NCBI RefSeq assembly: GCF_014646155.1
Contig: NZ_BMMX01000002.1
Span: 248,001-312,000, forward strand
Direction of reading: 5' to 3'
Origin: Mangrovihabitans endophyticus
GTDB lineage: Bacteria; Actinomycetota; Actinomycetes; Mycobacteriales; Micromonosporaceae
Length of the DNA stretch: 64,000 nt
Position 1 is the first letter of the stretch; the number at the start of each line of letters is the position of its first letter. A model generated the notes under the pieces. It saw only the letters and a list, made by a program, of their open reading frames with translations, was not told the origin of the DNA and made no database searches. Below are positions 51,740 through 60,456 of this stretch, in pieces. Both the position numbers and the translations under genes were made by a program.

Positions 51740-51895
51740 AATGACCGAGCTCACGCCACCGTTACGTGTGCTGTGGTTGCTCGACCGGCTCGACTTCGAA
51801 GTTGCCCAGGGGCGGCTTATTCGCCTACTTCACGAACTCGCATGGTCGGCACGCACCGACCGCGTCGCGGAGGGCATGGGTGTCGTCCCTGCTCG
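51740..51895 (+). pseudogene. DMP19-like (DUF4375) gene fragment with frameshift
   Basis: The first frame gives PPLRVLWLLDRLDFEVAQ. At about 51806 the match shifts by one base into RGGLFAYFTNSHGRHAP in another frame. Joined, the two resemble DMP19-family proteins (…GGFxxYFxNSxGxHA). The rest of the domain is absent. Family members often appear as immunity or accessory proteins; this copy is dead. Family assignment is from memory of short motifs. Confidence 0.5.
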
Positions 51896-52268
51896 CCCGG
51901 GAATTTCCGCGGGGGCACGGACGACATTCCATGTTTCTTGCTGACCCGCTCGTTGTCGTCGAGGGCGCAGCGGGTGTGCCCCACGACACCTCCCCGGCGT
52001 CGGCTGGTGTGGATCATTCGGCCTATCGGTGCCGCAGACCCGCCCGCTCACGCCCGTTCGGGTTAATCCGTCCGTCCGGTCTTTCCGGCGTTCACCGACG
52101 CATTCGGCCGGTTCAGCGAGTACTCGGCGGCGCTGCTCGCGTTCACCATTCTCGCTGTGAGTGATTCCTTCCTCAGTCAACGCCTTCTCGCCGACCGAAT
52201 CAGGACGGGCCACCGTCATGGCCGCGACGACGGCCCGTTCGCGGTCCGGGCGGGTGTTGGCGGCGCCC
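51896..52268. other. Region without a recognisable gene
   Basis: About 370 bp with only short open frames on either strand and no ribosome site or domain signal. Probably decayed coding DNA downstream of the DMP19-like remnant. Confidence 0.5.
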
Positions 52269-52529
52269 TCAGCACCGCCAGCCGACGAAGCTGAACGCTC
52301 CGGCGACGACCGCCGCGGTCACAGCCCCTGCTGCCGTGATGATTGCGGCGATGATCGGGACGCGCCCGGCGATCCGTCGACGATTCTCCCCGCCGCCCCG
52401 GGACGCAACGCCGTATGCGCACCCCATCCAGTTGATCGTGGGGGCCCCGGGCGCGCCGGCTGGACCGCAGCAGATGATCATGAAGATCAATCTCATCGGC
52501 GGTTGACAGCCTGCATCAGAATGGGTCAC
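52269..52529 (-). CDS. Possible small membrane protein
   Basis: 86 residues from GTG 52529, which has GGAGGA 10 nt upstream. A C-terminal hydrophobic helix, VPIIAAIITAAGAVTAAVV, is a likely transmembrane segment, with a Cys-containing hydrophobic stretch near the N-terminus (MRLIFMIICCG). No family recognised. It diverges from the XRE gene at 52626. Confidence 0.4.
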   Translation of the reverse strand: MTHSDAGCQPPMRLIFMIICCGPAGAPGAPTINWMGCAYGVASRGGGENRRRIAGRVPIIAAIITAAGAVTAAVVAGAFSFVGWRC

Positions 52530-52625
52530 AGTGAATCACTCCTCCACATTAGATCTTGAAAAGAATCGTCCGGCATCAACCTCGGCCGGACGTGATCTCC
52601 TTTTTCGTTGGGCATCGGAGGGCCG

Positions 52626-53504
52626 ATGACCGGGCCGTTTTCCGCCTGGACCCCCGGTGAGAGCCGTCAGCGCCTCGCCGAGGAGCTGAAGCGCGCCCGC
52701 TCGATCTCCGGCCTCTCCGGGCGCGACCTCGCCCAGCGGATCGACATCAGCCAGTCCAAGGTGTCCCGCGTCGAGAGCGGGTCCGCCGTGCCGTCCCTGC
52801 CCGAGGTGCGGGCCTGGGCCGAGGCTGTCGAGGCCAAGGACGACGTCCGCGCGTTCCTGCTCGCTCTCACCGAGGCGACCCACACCAACGTGCTGCGCTG
52901 GCGCACCGACCTGCCCGGCCGGGCGCACATCCAGGACCAGATCGAGGAAACCGAGCGGGACGCCCGCCGCATCCTGATCTTCCAGCCCTCCGTGGTGCCC
53001 GGCCTCATGCAGACCGCGGAGTACGCCCGGCGCGTCTTCGAGATGTTCGAGGAGAGGCCGTACGCGAAGGAGGAGCTCGCCGCCGCCATCGCCGCCCGCC
53101 TCGACCGGCAACTGCTGCTGTTCGACGAGTCGTGCGCGTTCGAACTCCTCATCACCGAGGGCGCGCTGCGCTGGCGGCCCGGCCCTCTCTCGCTGCTCGT
53201 CGCCCAGCTCGACCGGGTCAGCTCGCTGAGCACGCTCAGCAACGTCACTGTCGGGCTGCTGCCGCAGGCCAACCAGGCCGTGGTGCCCCACTCGCACGCC
53301 TTCACCGTCTACGAGCCCAAGAACGAGCAGCGTGAGGAGTTCGTGAACGTCGAGATGGTGCACGGCAACCTTCAGGTGCTGGTCGGTGCGGACGTGGCGG
53401 CCTACCGCCGCCGTTGGGAATCCCTCGCGCGCAACGCGATCCGTGACGACGAGGCCCGTGACTTCCTTCGCTCGCTGGCCGACGAGATGCGGGGATCCGC
53501 GTGA
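52626..53504 (+). CDS. XRE-family regulator with DUF5753 domain
   Basis: 292 residues. The helix-turn-helix is SGLSGRDLAQRIDISQSKVS followed by RVESG (about 30-60). The C-terminal DUF5753 is recognised by QPSVVPGLMQTAEYARRVFE near 120 and NVTVGLLPQ near 215. This regulator type is one of the most duplicated in actinomycetes and normally works with a small DUF397 protein; one is encoded convergently at 53566-53757. ATG 52626 has GGAGGG just upstream. It precedes the five-gene operon at 53851 and could influence it, but that is inference. Confidence 0.92.
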   Translation: MTGPFSAWTPGESRQRLAEELKRARSISGLSGRDLAQRIDISQSKVSRVESGSAVPSLPEVRAWAEAVEAKDDVRAFLLALTEATHTNVLRWRTDLPGRAHIQDQIEETERDARRILIFQPSVVPGLMQTAEYARRVFEMFEERPYAKEELAAAIAARLDRQLLLFDESCAFELLITEGALRWRPGPLSLLVAQLDRVSSLSTLSNVTVGLLPQANQAVVPHSHAFTVYEPKNEQREEFVNVEMVHGNLQVLVGADVAAYRRRWESLARNAIRDDEARDFLRSLADEMRGSA

Positions 53505-53525
53505 CCGACGGCCAGCCGGGAGGGT

Positions 53526-53555
53526 GCCGGGGCGGGGTGGCGGACCCGCCCCGGC
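53526..53555. terminator. Bidirectional intrinsic-type hairpin
   Basis: GCCGGGGCGGG (53526-53536) and CCCGCCCCGGC (53545-53555) form a perfect 11-bp GC stem with an 8-nt loop. It lies between the convergent XRE and DUF397 stops, the expected place for a shared terminator. Confidence 0.8.
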
Positions 53556-53565
53556 GCCCGATCAC

Positions 53566-53757
53566 TCAGGCGAGGTCGAACTCGCCTCGCTTGACCGCGG
53601 CGGTGAAGTCCCGCCACTCGGTCTCGGTGAAGCCGAGCACCGGGCTGTTCGGGTCCTTCGAGTCCCGGACGTACGCCATGAAGCCGACCTCGACGCAGGT
53701 GCTGCCACCCTCGCAGCCGGCGCGGAACTCCGGGGCCGCCGTCTTCCTCTCGAACAT
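53566..53757 (-). CDS. DUF397 small protein
   Basis: 63 residues of the DUF397 family: GGSTCVEVGF, then AYVRDSKDPNSPVLGFTETE and WRDFTAAVKRGEFD, the diagnostic C-terminal pattern. ATG 53757 with AGGAGG 6 nt upstream is chosen over ATG 53763, which has almost no spacing. DUF397 proteins pair with XRE/DUF5753 regulators, probably as antagonists of them. Here the pair is convergent rather than tandem. The region upstream is 93 bp to the SARP-like gene. Confidence 0.92.
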   Translation of the reverse strand: MFERKTAAPEFRAGCEGGSTCVEVGFMAYVRDSKDPNSPVLGFTETEWRDFTAAVKRGEFDLA

Positions 53758-53850
53758 TTCCATCCTCCTCATCAGTGGGTGTTGCGCTGTTGAGAAGAAC
53801 TGTGCGCCACATATCCGTGGCGATTTTCCGTGAATCCGGAGGTTTTCCGT

Positions 53851-54789
53851 TTGTCGCTCGACGTCAGCATCCTTGGACCGGTGACCATGACCTACGACGG
53901 CCAGGTCATCCCGATTATCGACAGGAGACCGCGAGTATTTCTCGGCATCCTGGCCCACGATCTCGGTCTCATCGACAAAGACAAGCTCATCGGCTATCTG
54001 TGGGACCGTGGAGAAGAGCCCGCCGATCCCAGTGACGCCGTGCAAACCTGCGCCAAAGGGGCCCGGGCAGCCCTTGACCGCGTGCCGGGTGGGCGCACGC
54101 TCCTGAAGACCACCCGGAACGCCGGCTACCAGCTTCTCGTCAAGCCCCAACAGGTGGACAAGCACCGGTTCACCGCGCTCAAGGCTCGCGCCGAGGCAGC
54201 GCTCCCGGACGACCCCGGCATGGCCGCCCGGCTGGGCCGTAGGGCGCTCGCGCAGTGGCCGGGCGGCGGCGGTCTACGAGGCGGTACACCCCTGGAGTCG
54301 ACCGACGCCCGGCTCGACCCGCTCACCCGGCCGCTGCAGCAGCAGTTCCGGGACGTACGGCTGCTGTGCATCGATGCGGAATTGAAATGCGGCCGGCATC
54401 GGCGACTGCTCGCCGAGTTGGACGGGCTCACCGCCGAGGAGGACGGTGCGATCGATGCCGAACTCGTCGGACTCCACATGGTCGCGCTCTTCCGGGCCGA
54501 CCGCACGCCCGAGGCCGTCGCCACATTCGAACGCTACGAGAACGCCATGGGCGAGCTAGGGGGTTACGACAGCGTGAAAGAGCTCAAGGATTTGAGGAAT
54601 CGCATCTTGAACGACGACGACGAACTCAAACTCGACGAATCCGACTACGCCGATTACGGCTCGGAAGAAAAGTCGGAGGAAGAGCGAACGCCCGCGGCTG
54701 GAAGCAGCTTTTCCGTCACTCAGCACGGTAACGACGCCCGGTCTTATCAGGCGCACAGCATGATCTTCCACGAAGGGCCGGACAAATAA
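53851..54789 (+). CDS. SARP/BTAD-like regulator, first gene of a five-gene operon
   Basis: 312 residues. The N-terminal winged helix (LDVSILGPVTMTYDGQVI, then KDKLIGYLWDR, ending TTRNAGYQLLV near 100) is followed by a helical bacterial transcriptional-activation-like domain (about 105-250). A strongly acidic tail (DDDELKLDESDYADYGSEE) ends the protein. TTG 53851 is the preferred start, 8 nt after GGAGG and right where the fold begins; GTG 53830 is the alternative. The stop TAA overlaps the next ATG (TAATG). It has no large C-terminal sensory region, so it may regulate the operon or, unusually, serve as an adaptor to the ATPase that follows. Confidence 0.85.
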   Translation: MSLDVSILGPVTMTYDGQVIPIIDRRPRVFLGILAHDLGLIDKDKLIGYLWDRGEEPADPSDAVQTCAKGARAALDRVPGGRTLLKTTRNAGYQLLVKPQQVDKHRFTALKARAEAALPDDPGMAARLGRRALAQWPGGGGLRGGTPLESTDARLDPLTRPLQQQFRDVRLLCIDAELKCGRHRRLLAELDGLTAEEDGAIDAELVGLHMVALFRADRTPEAVATFERYENAMGELGGYDSVKELKDLRNRILNDDDELKLDESDYADYGSEEKSEEERTPAAGSSFSVTQHGNDARSYQAHSMIFHEGPDK

Positions 54790-56987
54790 TGCCTGAGCCC
54801 GAGGAGAGCGCGGACCAGCCCGACGACGAGAAGCCCGAGACCGAATCGGAGCCCGCCCGGCCGGCGGCTGCGGACGAGACCGAGGCGCCAGGGCCGGCCG
54901 GCCAGGGGGAAGCGGCTGGCCCGGAGCCGCCCGCGGAGGAACCGAAAGAGCTCGAGGATGTGGACCCCGAGCCGAATCCCGAGGACGACTCCGCTGCCCA
55001 GGACGATCGGGTACGCGCATTCCACCGGATATCAAGCATCCAGACCGGTGACGGGAGCCGGAGCTATCTGGCCGAGCAGCAGAACTTTTTCGGCGGCGAG
55101 TTCTCCCCGCTGCCGAGGCACGGTGCCGTTCCCGGCGCGATCCTCGGCAGGCTGGGCCGGTCGTACGTTGCGTCGCCGGCACTGCGGCGGCTGCTCCAGG
55201 CGTTGCCTGTCTCCCCGCTCCAGTGTCTGTTCGGCCCACCGGGCACGGGACGCACCACGACGGCGATCGCCGCGGGCATGCGCCACCTGAAGGACCGCGG
55301 GCTGGCGGTCGCCGGCAACGTCCACATCCTCGCCTCGGAGCGCGGCCTGGCGGCGATCGACAGCAAGTCGCTCCCCAAACGAAAGGCGCTCATCCTCACC
55401 CTCGCGCCCGACGCGGCGCCGCCGGAGTTCCGCTGGTTCGGCGCGGTCGAGGAGGCGCTGCGCGAACGGGACAGCATCCTGATCGTCGTGAGCCCGGCCG
55501 AGCCGGTCGGTGGGGCGCTGCGCGACGGATGGACGGTGGCCTACCAGCCGCCGGCGCCGGAGGAGATCTTCCGGCGGCACTTGGAGCAGCGGTTCGGCGC
55601 CGGCCGCATCGCCGAGATCCTCGACCTCGGCATCGTGCGCGACCGGGTCCGGACCTGCCGCACCCCGCGCGACGCGGCCGGTCTCGCCACCGCGATCATC
55701 AACGACACCGACGACGGCGTGGCCGACGCCGACCTGTTGTCCGGCGACAGCGACGACAAGCTCGTCAACGCCCGCAAGGAACTGCAGGAGAGCGACCTCT
55801 GGGACCGGATTCTGCTGGTCGCCACCACGGTGATGACCGACCTCGCGGCCGGCACGGTGACCCGCGAGGCCGTACGTCTCGCCGAGATGCACAAACCGAC
55901 CGGTGTGCAGACCGAAGTGCCGAAGGTCGACTGGTTCCACGGCCCGGACCGGTGGCCCGGTTCCATCACGCTCGGCCCGCCCGGCAAGGAGGGTTCCGGG
56001 CGCACCGTACGGCTGGTCCACCCGCGGCTGCCGATCATGCTCCTCAAGGCGATCTGGGAGGACCACGTCGGCGAGCGCGACATCCTCCTCCCCTGGCTCT
56101 GCGGCCTCGGCGATCACCCGCACAAACGGGTCCGGGTCAAGGCCGCGCAGGCCGCCGCCCAGCTCGCCTGTTACGACTTCGACGTCGTCATGCGCGAGGT
56201 GTTGCGGGTGTGGGCGCTCGACGGCCGGTTCCGCACCCGGGAGACGTGTGCCCTGGCGTTGGAGGCGCTCGCCATCGCCGCCGAGGGCCGATTCGCCAAG
56301 CGCGTCCGCGGTCAGGTCCGCGGCTGGGCCAAGAGCAATAACCCGTCCCTGCTCGCCGCGGCCGTCGCCGTGTACGGCACGTTCCTCGGCGCGAAGGATC
56401 CGGACGAGGCACTGACCCGGATGCGTGAGGTGGCCGGAGCCCGGATCTTCCGCTACGACGGCCGGCGGGAGATGGCCGAGCACGCCGAGCAGCAGTTGGC
56501 CAACATCGTCCGGCGGGCGCTGATCGACGTCTTCAACGCCGGCGCCGAGGAGAAGGTGCTGCAGGCCCTCGCCGGATGGGCCCGCATCCCGAACTGGCGC
56601 TGGCGTCGCGCCGCCGCGGCCGGGCTGATCGAACTGTCCCGTAAGGACGGTTCCGGGGCCTGGCCGCTGCTCGTGGAGCTGTCCGCGGTGCAGGAGAGCA
56701 CCTACCGCGCGGTGCGCACGCTCTGGCTGAACACGCTCGACTCTCACCACCGTGACGAGGCGTCCTGGGAGGCGCTGCACCGCTGGCTCGACCAGGCCCG
56801 TGACCTGCGCGGCGACGACAGCACCGCCGCGGTCGTGGCGGCCGTCGACCGGCTGGTGGCCGATCTGCGCGCCGAGAGCCCCGACATCGGCCGCCACCTC
56901 GACTTCCACCAGGAGATCTGGGCCTTTCGCGACGCCCGACGCCAGCCCGAGGTTTTCACCAAGCCACCCGATCAGGAGAAACCATGA
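54789..56987 (+). CDS. P-loop ATPase with HEAT-like C-terminal repeats
   Basis: 732 residues. Residues 1-75 are acidic and proline-rich, probably disordered. A linker (HRISSIQTGDGSRSY) leads to a nucleotide-binding domain with Walker A FGPPGTGRTTTAIAAGM near 151 and a hydrophobic strand SILIVVSP that may hold the Walker B region. From about 430 to 700 the sequence is alpha-helical with HEAT-like repeats (HKRVRVKAAQAAAQLACYDF). The build resembles STAND-like or AAA-type NTPases with a repeat sensor, although I could not place it in a named family. It overlaps both neighbours (TAATG before, ATGA after), so it is the core of the coupled operon at 53851-60419. Confidence 0.8.
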   Translation: MPEPEESADQPDDEKPETESEPARPAAADETEAPGPAGQGEAAGPEPPAEEPKELEDVDPEPNPEDDSAAQDDRVRAFHRISSIQTGDGSRSYLAEQQNFFGGEFSPLPRHGAVPGAILGRLGRSYVASPALRRLLQALPVSPLQCLFGPPGTGRTTTAIAAGMRHLKDRGLAVAGNVHILASERGLAAIDSKSLPKRKALILTLAPDAAPPEFRWFGAVEEALRERDSILIVVSPAEPVGGALRDGWTVAYQPPAPEEIFRRHLEQRFGAGRIAEILDLGIVRDRVRTCRTPRDAAGLATAIINDTDDGVADADLLSGDSDDKLVNARKELQESDLWDRILLVATTVMTDLAAGTVTREAVRLAEMHKPTGVQTEVPKVDWFHGPDRWPGSITLGPPGKEGSGRTVRLVHPRLPIMLLKAIWEDHVGERDILLPWLCGLGDHPHKRVRVKAAQAAAQLACYDFDVVMREVLRVWALDGRFRTRETCALALEALAIAAEGRFAKRVRGQVRGWAKSNNPSLLAAAVAVYGTFLGAKDPDEALTRMREVAGARIFRYDGRREMAEHAEQQLANIVRRALIDVFNAGAEEKVLQALAGWARIPNWRWRRAAAAGLIELSRKDGSGAWPLLVELSAVQESTYRAVRTLWLNTLDSHHRDEASWEALHRWLDQARDLRGDDSTAAVVAAVDRLVADLRAESPDIGRHLDFHQEIWAFRDARRQPEVFTKPPDQEKP

Positions 56988-57862
56988 CCGATCCCACCAA
57001 GCCGCGTGGCGGGCGGATCCGCCGCTGGCTCAGCAAAGTCATCCGTGGCCTGCTCAACGACGGCCCGCACGGCGGCACCTTGACGCCGATGCCGTACTTC
57101 CCGCCGACCGACGGCGCCAACCGGATCAGGACCATCACGTTCGAGACGCCCGCGAAAGGCGACGCCTACAACTTCACGATCACCGTGGAGATGTGCCTGT
57201 GCGCCACCGGGCAGCAGACTCCGAGCCAGCTGCAGGCAGTGGTCGACGGCCGGCTGCCCGACTTGGAGGCGGAGGTCAGGTCCGCGGCCCGGCCCGAGTC
57301 CCGGAAATACCCGATCTACCGGCCCGGGGCGGCCGAGCCGCGGGTGGCCGCGCAGATCGACGCGGCGATCCGCCGCACGCTGGCCGGGGTTCCCAGCGAC
57401 TACGGCGTCTCGCTGCAGTGCACCACCCGGGTCCGGGTCGACATGCCGGACGAGGTGCGCGCCCTGCAGCGGCAGACCGTCCAGGAGCAGATCCAGTTGG
57501 AGGCCCGCTATGAGCACAGCGAGCAGGCCGCGCTGCGACTCGGCGAGCTGCGCGAGGTGTGGAGCAAGTTCATCAAGGACGGACTTCACGAATGGAACAC
57601 GCCCTACGCCGTACACATGGCGCTGCAACCGACCTCGGCCGCGCAGACCCTGTTCACGCTGCGCAAGGACCGCAAGGACGAAGCGGAGAAGCTCGTCGAC
57701 ATGGTGTCCGCGGTGACCGTCGGCAACGAGCGGATGGACCTGCTGGAGTTCGCGCTGGCCACCGACAGCGCCCTGCGCAAGACCCACGAGCTGCTCGGCA
57801 TCGCGCCGCCCCCGCCCGGCGGCGACTCCCTGTTCGACGACTCCGAGGAGCGAACCCGATGA
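56984..57862 (+). CDS. SPFH/band-7-like hypothetical protein
   Basis: 292 residues. After a basic N-terminus (GGRIRRWLSKVIRGLL) comes a beta-rich domain (TITFETPAKGDAYNFTITVE) and then long charged helices (DEVRALQRQTVQEQIQLEAR). This order resembles the stomatin/prohibitin (SPFH) scaffold that oligomerises at membranes. There is no N-terminal transmembrane helix, so association would be peripheral. The family call is my inference from pattern, not a clear motif match. ATG 56984 overlaps the ATPase stop, and its own stop overlaps the lipoprotein start (ATGA). Confidence 0.6.
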   Translation: MTDPTKPRGGRIRRWLSKVIRGLLNDGPHGGTLTPMPYFPPTDGANRIRTITFETPAKGDAYNFTITVEMCLCATGQQTPSQLQAVVDGRLPDLEAEVRSAARPESRKYPIYRPGAAEPRVAAQIDAAIRRTLAGVPSDYGVSLQCTTRVRVDMPDEVRALQRQTVQEQIQLEARYEHSEQAALRLGELREVWSKFIKDGLHEWNTPYAVHMALQPTSAAQTLFTLRKDRKDEAEKLVDMVSAVTVGNERMDLLEFALATDSALRKTHELLGIAPPPPGGDSLFDDSEERTR

Positions 57863-59082
57863 ACCCGGCCCGGCACGCGGCGGTGCCGTTCCTGCTGACG
57901 GTGACCCTGGCCGCGGGCGGGTGCTCGGCGGAGAGCTGGTTCGGCGCGAGCGAGCCGGCCGACCGCTGCCCCACCCTGCTGACCGAGCCGCCCGGCAACG
58001 CCGATCCGGCCAGCGTCACGGTGCTGCTGGCGGACGGCTCAGCGTCGGCGTTCGACCGCCCCGAGCCGGCCATGCGCGACGACTGGGACGCCAAGCTCGC
58101 CGCCCACCTGCCCGGCAACGGCGCCGACCTGGTGGCGATGGGCCGGTTCGGCGGGGCGATCGACTGGCAGCCCCCGAAGCTGACGCCGGCCAAGAGCAGC
58201 GACGCGAACCGCACCAAGAACGATTTCAAAGCCGCGCGGCGGTGTCTCACCGACGACCTGGCCGAGATGATGACGGTCGCGCCGTCCAAGCCGCAGTCGG
58301 ACGTGCTGCGCGCGCTGGCCGAGGGCACCGAGTACGTCCGGAAGTGGGCCGGCCCCAAGTCGATCTACCTGGCCACCGATGGCCTGGCCAACACCGGCTG
58401 CGCCGACCTGCGCGCCGCTCCGATGGGCGACCGGACCGCGATCAAGGACATTGTCGCCGGCTGCGGGCCGGAGCTGCCCAAGCTGGACGCGTCGTACACC
58501 GTGCATTTCATCGGGGTGGGCAACGCAGCGTCGGGCTGGCCGGACATCAAGACACCACAGCGCACCTGGATCGCTGACCTGTGGAAGGCGCTGTGCGACG
58601 CGACCAAGGCGACCTGCGAGGAGCCCGATTCGGCCAAACCCACCCCGGTCGACGCCTCCGGGGCGAAGCCGCCGGCCGACAACGAGGTGAGAATGCCGGC
58701 GCTGGAGATCAAGAAGGACAACCCGGTGGTGGTGTCCGTGCCGTCGTCGCTGCTGTTCGACACCGACTCGTACGAGCTGGCGCCCGACCGCTCGCAGGAG
58801 TCGCTGCAGCAGGTCTACGACTTCCTCAAGACGCTGCGCCCGAAGCGCATCGAGGTCAACGGCCACACCGACTCGCGGGGCACGCCGGAGCACAACCACA
58901 GGCTGTCCAAGAACCGGGCCGACGCCGTGGCCAGCAGGTTGCGCGCCCAGAATTTCACCGGCATCACGACGAACGGGTACGCGTCCGACCGTGCGAAGTG
59001 CACACCGGAGTACCGCGACGGCGCACCCGACCTGATCGCCATGGCCTGCAACCGGCGGGTCGAGATCGTTGTCTACGTCTGA
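57859..59082 (+). CDS. VWA-like/OmpA-like lipoprotein
   Basis: 407 residues. The N-terminus (HAAVPFLLTVTLAAGGCSAE) is a lipoprotein signal with lipobox LAAGGC, so the protein is anchored on the outer face of the membrane. Residues ~50-240 look like a von Willebrand A domain: the MIDAS pattern DGSAS and the later YLATDGLANTG. The C-terminal third (about 295-405) is an OmpA-type peptidoglycan-binding domain: LLFDTDSYELAPD, VNGHTDSRGTPEHNHRLSKN, RADAVASRL and NRRVEI. It would link the membrane to the cell wall while presenting a metal-dependent adhesion domain. OmpA-type domains are less common in Gram-positive lipoproteins. It is translationally coupled to the SPFH-like gene. Confidence 0.85.
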   Translation: MNPARHAAVPFLLTVTLAAGGCSAESWFGASEPADRCPTLLTEPPGNADPASVTVLLADGSASAFDRPEPAMRDDWDAKLAAHLPGNGADLVAMGRFGGAIDWQPPKLTPAKSSDANRTKNDFKAARRCLTDDLAEMMTVAPSKPQSDVLRALAEGTEYVRKWAGPKSIYLATDGLANTGCADLRAAPMGDRTAIKDIVAGCGPELPKLDASYTVHFIGVGNAASGWPDIKTPQRTWIADLWKALCDATKATCEEPDSAKPTPVDASGAKPPADNEVRMPALEIKKDNPVVVSVPSSLLFDTDSYELAPDRSQESLQQVYDFLKTLRPKRIEVNGHTDSRGTPEHNHRLSKNRADAVASRLRAQNFTGITTNGYASDRAKCTPEYRDGAPDLIAMACNRRVEIVVYV

Positions 59083-59093
59083 GGCGGAGATCG

Positions 59094-60419
59094 ATGACTG
59101 AGGTTTCCCGGAGCGAGTCGCGCGACCTCTTCGGCCACTGCCCCGGCGGTTGCGTCTGCGGGGTGCGCGAGCTCGTCGCCAAGCAGGCCGAACAGGGCGA
59201 GCGGGACGCCAACGAGGTCGACGCGGCCGAGATGCGGTCGCTGCTGGTGGCGGTCCGCGACGGCTACGAGACGATCCGGACCGACCCGCGGCTGGTGGAG
59301 CGCCGGCACGCGGCGACCACCGCGTACGAGCGCGCCGAGCGGCACCTGAACCGGATGCGCACCTCGCTGGCCGAGCAGCGGGTCGCCGGCAGCGCCGCCG
59401 AGGTGGCCCGCACAGAGCGGGCGGCGAGCGGCGGCCGGCGGCGGCCATCCTGGCTGCGGCGGGTGCGCTGGCCGGTGGTGATCGGCATCGGCCTGTTCGA
59501 CGCATGGTATTTCAGCCAAGTCTTCCGCTACCTGACCTCGCAGACCGGCGACGGCGGCGCGGGCGGGGCGCAGCGGGTCTTCACCACGGTCGAGACGGTC
59601 GTGGCGATCGTGCCCGGCCTGGTGCTCGCGGTGGTGATCGCGACCGGCGCGGACCTGCTGATGCGGTCGTTGAAGACCTGGAAGGAAGCCGCTTTCCACC
59701 AGCGGGAGAAGATCGAAGGCCGGGGGCGTGTACGCGCGGCGCTGGGTGCCGTCGGCCACGGGCTGATCCGGCTCGCCTGGTGGCTGCTGCCCGTGGTGTT
59801 CGTGATGTTCCTGCTCGCCGTGATCGCGGTCTGGGCCGGGATCCGGGCGAAGTCCTCGGCCCCGCCGGACGACGGTTACCCGATGTCGCCGGTCATGGCC
59901 CTGATTCTGCTGCTCTCGGTCGGCGCCATGGCCGTGAAGATCGCCGCAGACGACCGGCCCGCCGACGACGTCTCCGCGGCCCGGCGGCGGCTGCGCCGGC
60001 AGCAGTACGGCTACAAGTTGCAGTCCGGCCGGGCCGACCGGCTGATCGGCGCGTACGACTCGGCGTGGCGGGACCTGCGGATGCTGAGGGACGACCTGGT
60101 CGGTCTGCTGCGCATCAAGATGCTGTCCGCGTGGGAAGGTTTCATACTGCGGGTCCGCTCGCTGCACCGGATGGTGGGCAATGTCACCGCCGCCCCGTGG
60201 CCGACCGGCGAGGCGCCGTCGGTGCGCCAGGAGTTCGAGGGCATCCCGCAGCCCGCGATGGAGCTGGGCCCGCTGCTGGAGATCTGCCGGCTGATCGACG
60301 AGCGGGACCCGGAACGCCTCCGGGAAATCAAACGCGACCTCGACGCCGAGTACGCCCGCCAGGTCAACATCCCGCAGTTGTCGACGCGGGAGGCGGCACC
60401 ACCAGCCGAGGCGGCGTGA
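59094..60419 (+). CDS. Multi-pass membrane protein, last gene of the operon
   Basis: 441 residues. A soluble N-terminal region (1-120) begins with a Cys cluster (HCPGGCVCGVRE) and helical charged segments. About four transmembrane helices follow: VVIGIGLFDAWYFSQVF, TVVAIVPGLVLAVVIATG, WWLLPVVFVMFLLAVIAVWA and MALILLLSVGAMAV. A cytoplasmic helical C-terminus of ~140 residues ends the protein. No family recognised. ATG 59094 has GAGGCGGAG upstream, 11 bp after the lipoprotein gene. As the only integral membrane component it may be the pore, anchor or effector of the system. A hairpin terminator follows. Confidence 0.8.
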   Translation: MTEVSRSESRDLFGHCPGGCVCGVRELVAKQAEQGERDANEVDAAEMRSLLVAVRDGYETIRTDPRLVERRHAATTAYERAERHLNRMRTSLAEQRVAGSAAEVARTERAASGGRRRPSWLRRVRWPVVIGIGLFDAWYFSQVFRYLTSQTGDGGAGGAQRVFTTVETVVAIVPGLVLAVVIATGADLLMRSLKTWKEAAFHQREKIEGRGRVRAALGAVGHGLIRLAWWLLPVVFVMFLLAVIAVWAGIRAKSSAPPDDGYPMSPVMALILLLSVGAMAVKIAADDRPADDVSAARRRLRRQQYGYKLQSGRADRLIGAYDSAWRDLRMLRDDLVGLLRIKMLSAWEGFILRVRSLHRMVGNVTAAPWPTGEAPSVRQEFEGIPQPAMELGPLLEICRLIDERDPERLREIKRDLDAEYARQVNIPQLSTREAAPPAEAA

Positions 60420-60420
60420 C

Positions 60421-60456
60421 GCGCGGCCGGGCCTACCAGCACGGGTCCGGCCGCGC
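60421..60456 (+). terminator. GC-rich hairpin after the five-gene operon
   Basis: GCGCGGCCGG (60421-60430) pairs perfectly with CCGGCCGCGC (60447-60456) over 10 bp with a 16-nt loop, directly after the membrane-protein stop codon. The position supports termination of the 53851-60419 transcript, although no T-run follows. The next ~190 bp hold no recognisable gene. Confidence 0.7.

Noticed and set aside
56984..57862. Assigning the 56984 protein firmly as flotillin/stomatin
   Set aside because: Only overall beta-then-helix pattern supports it; no transmembrane anchor and no diagnostic motif, so it is kept as SPFH-like at moderate confidence.
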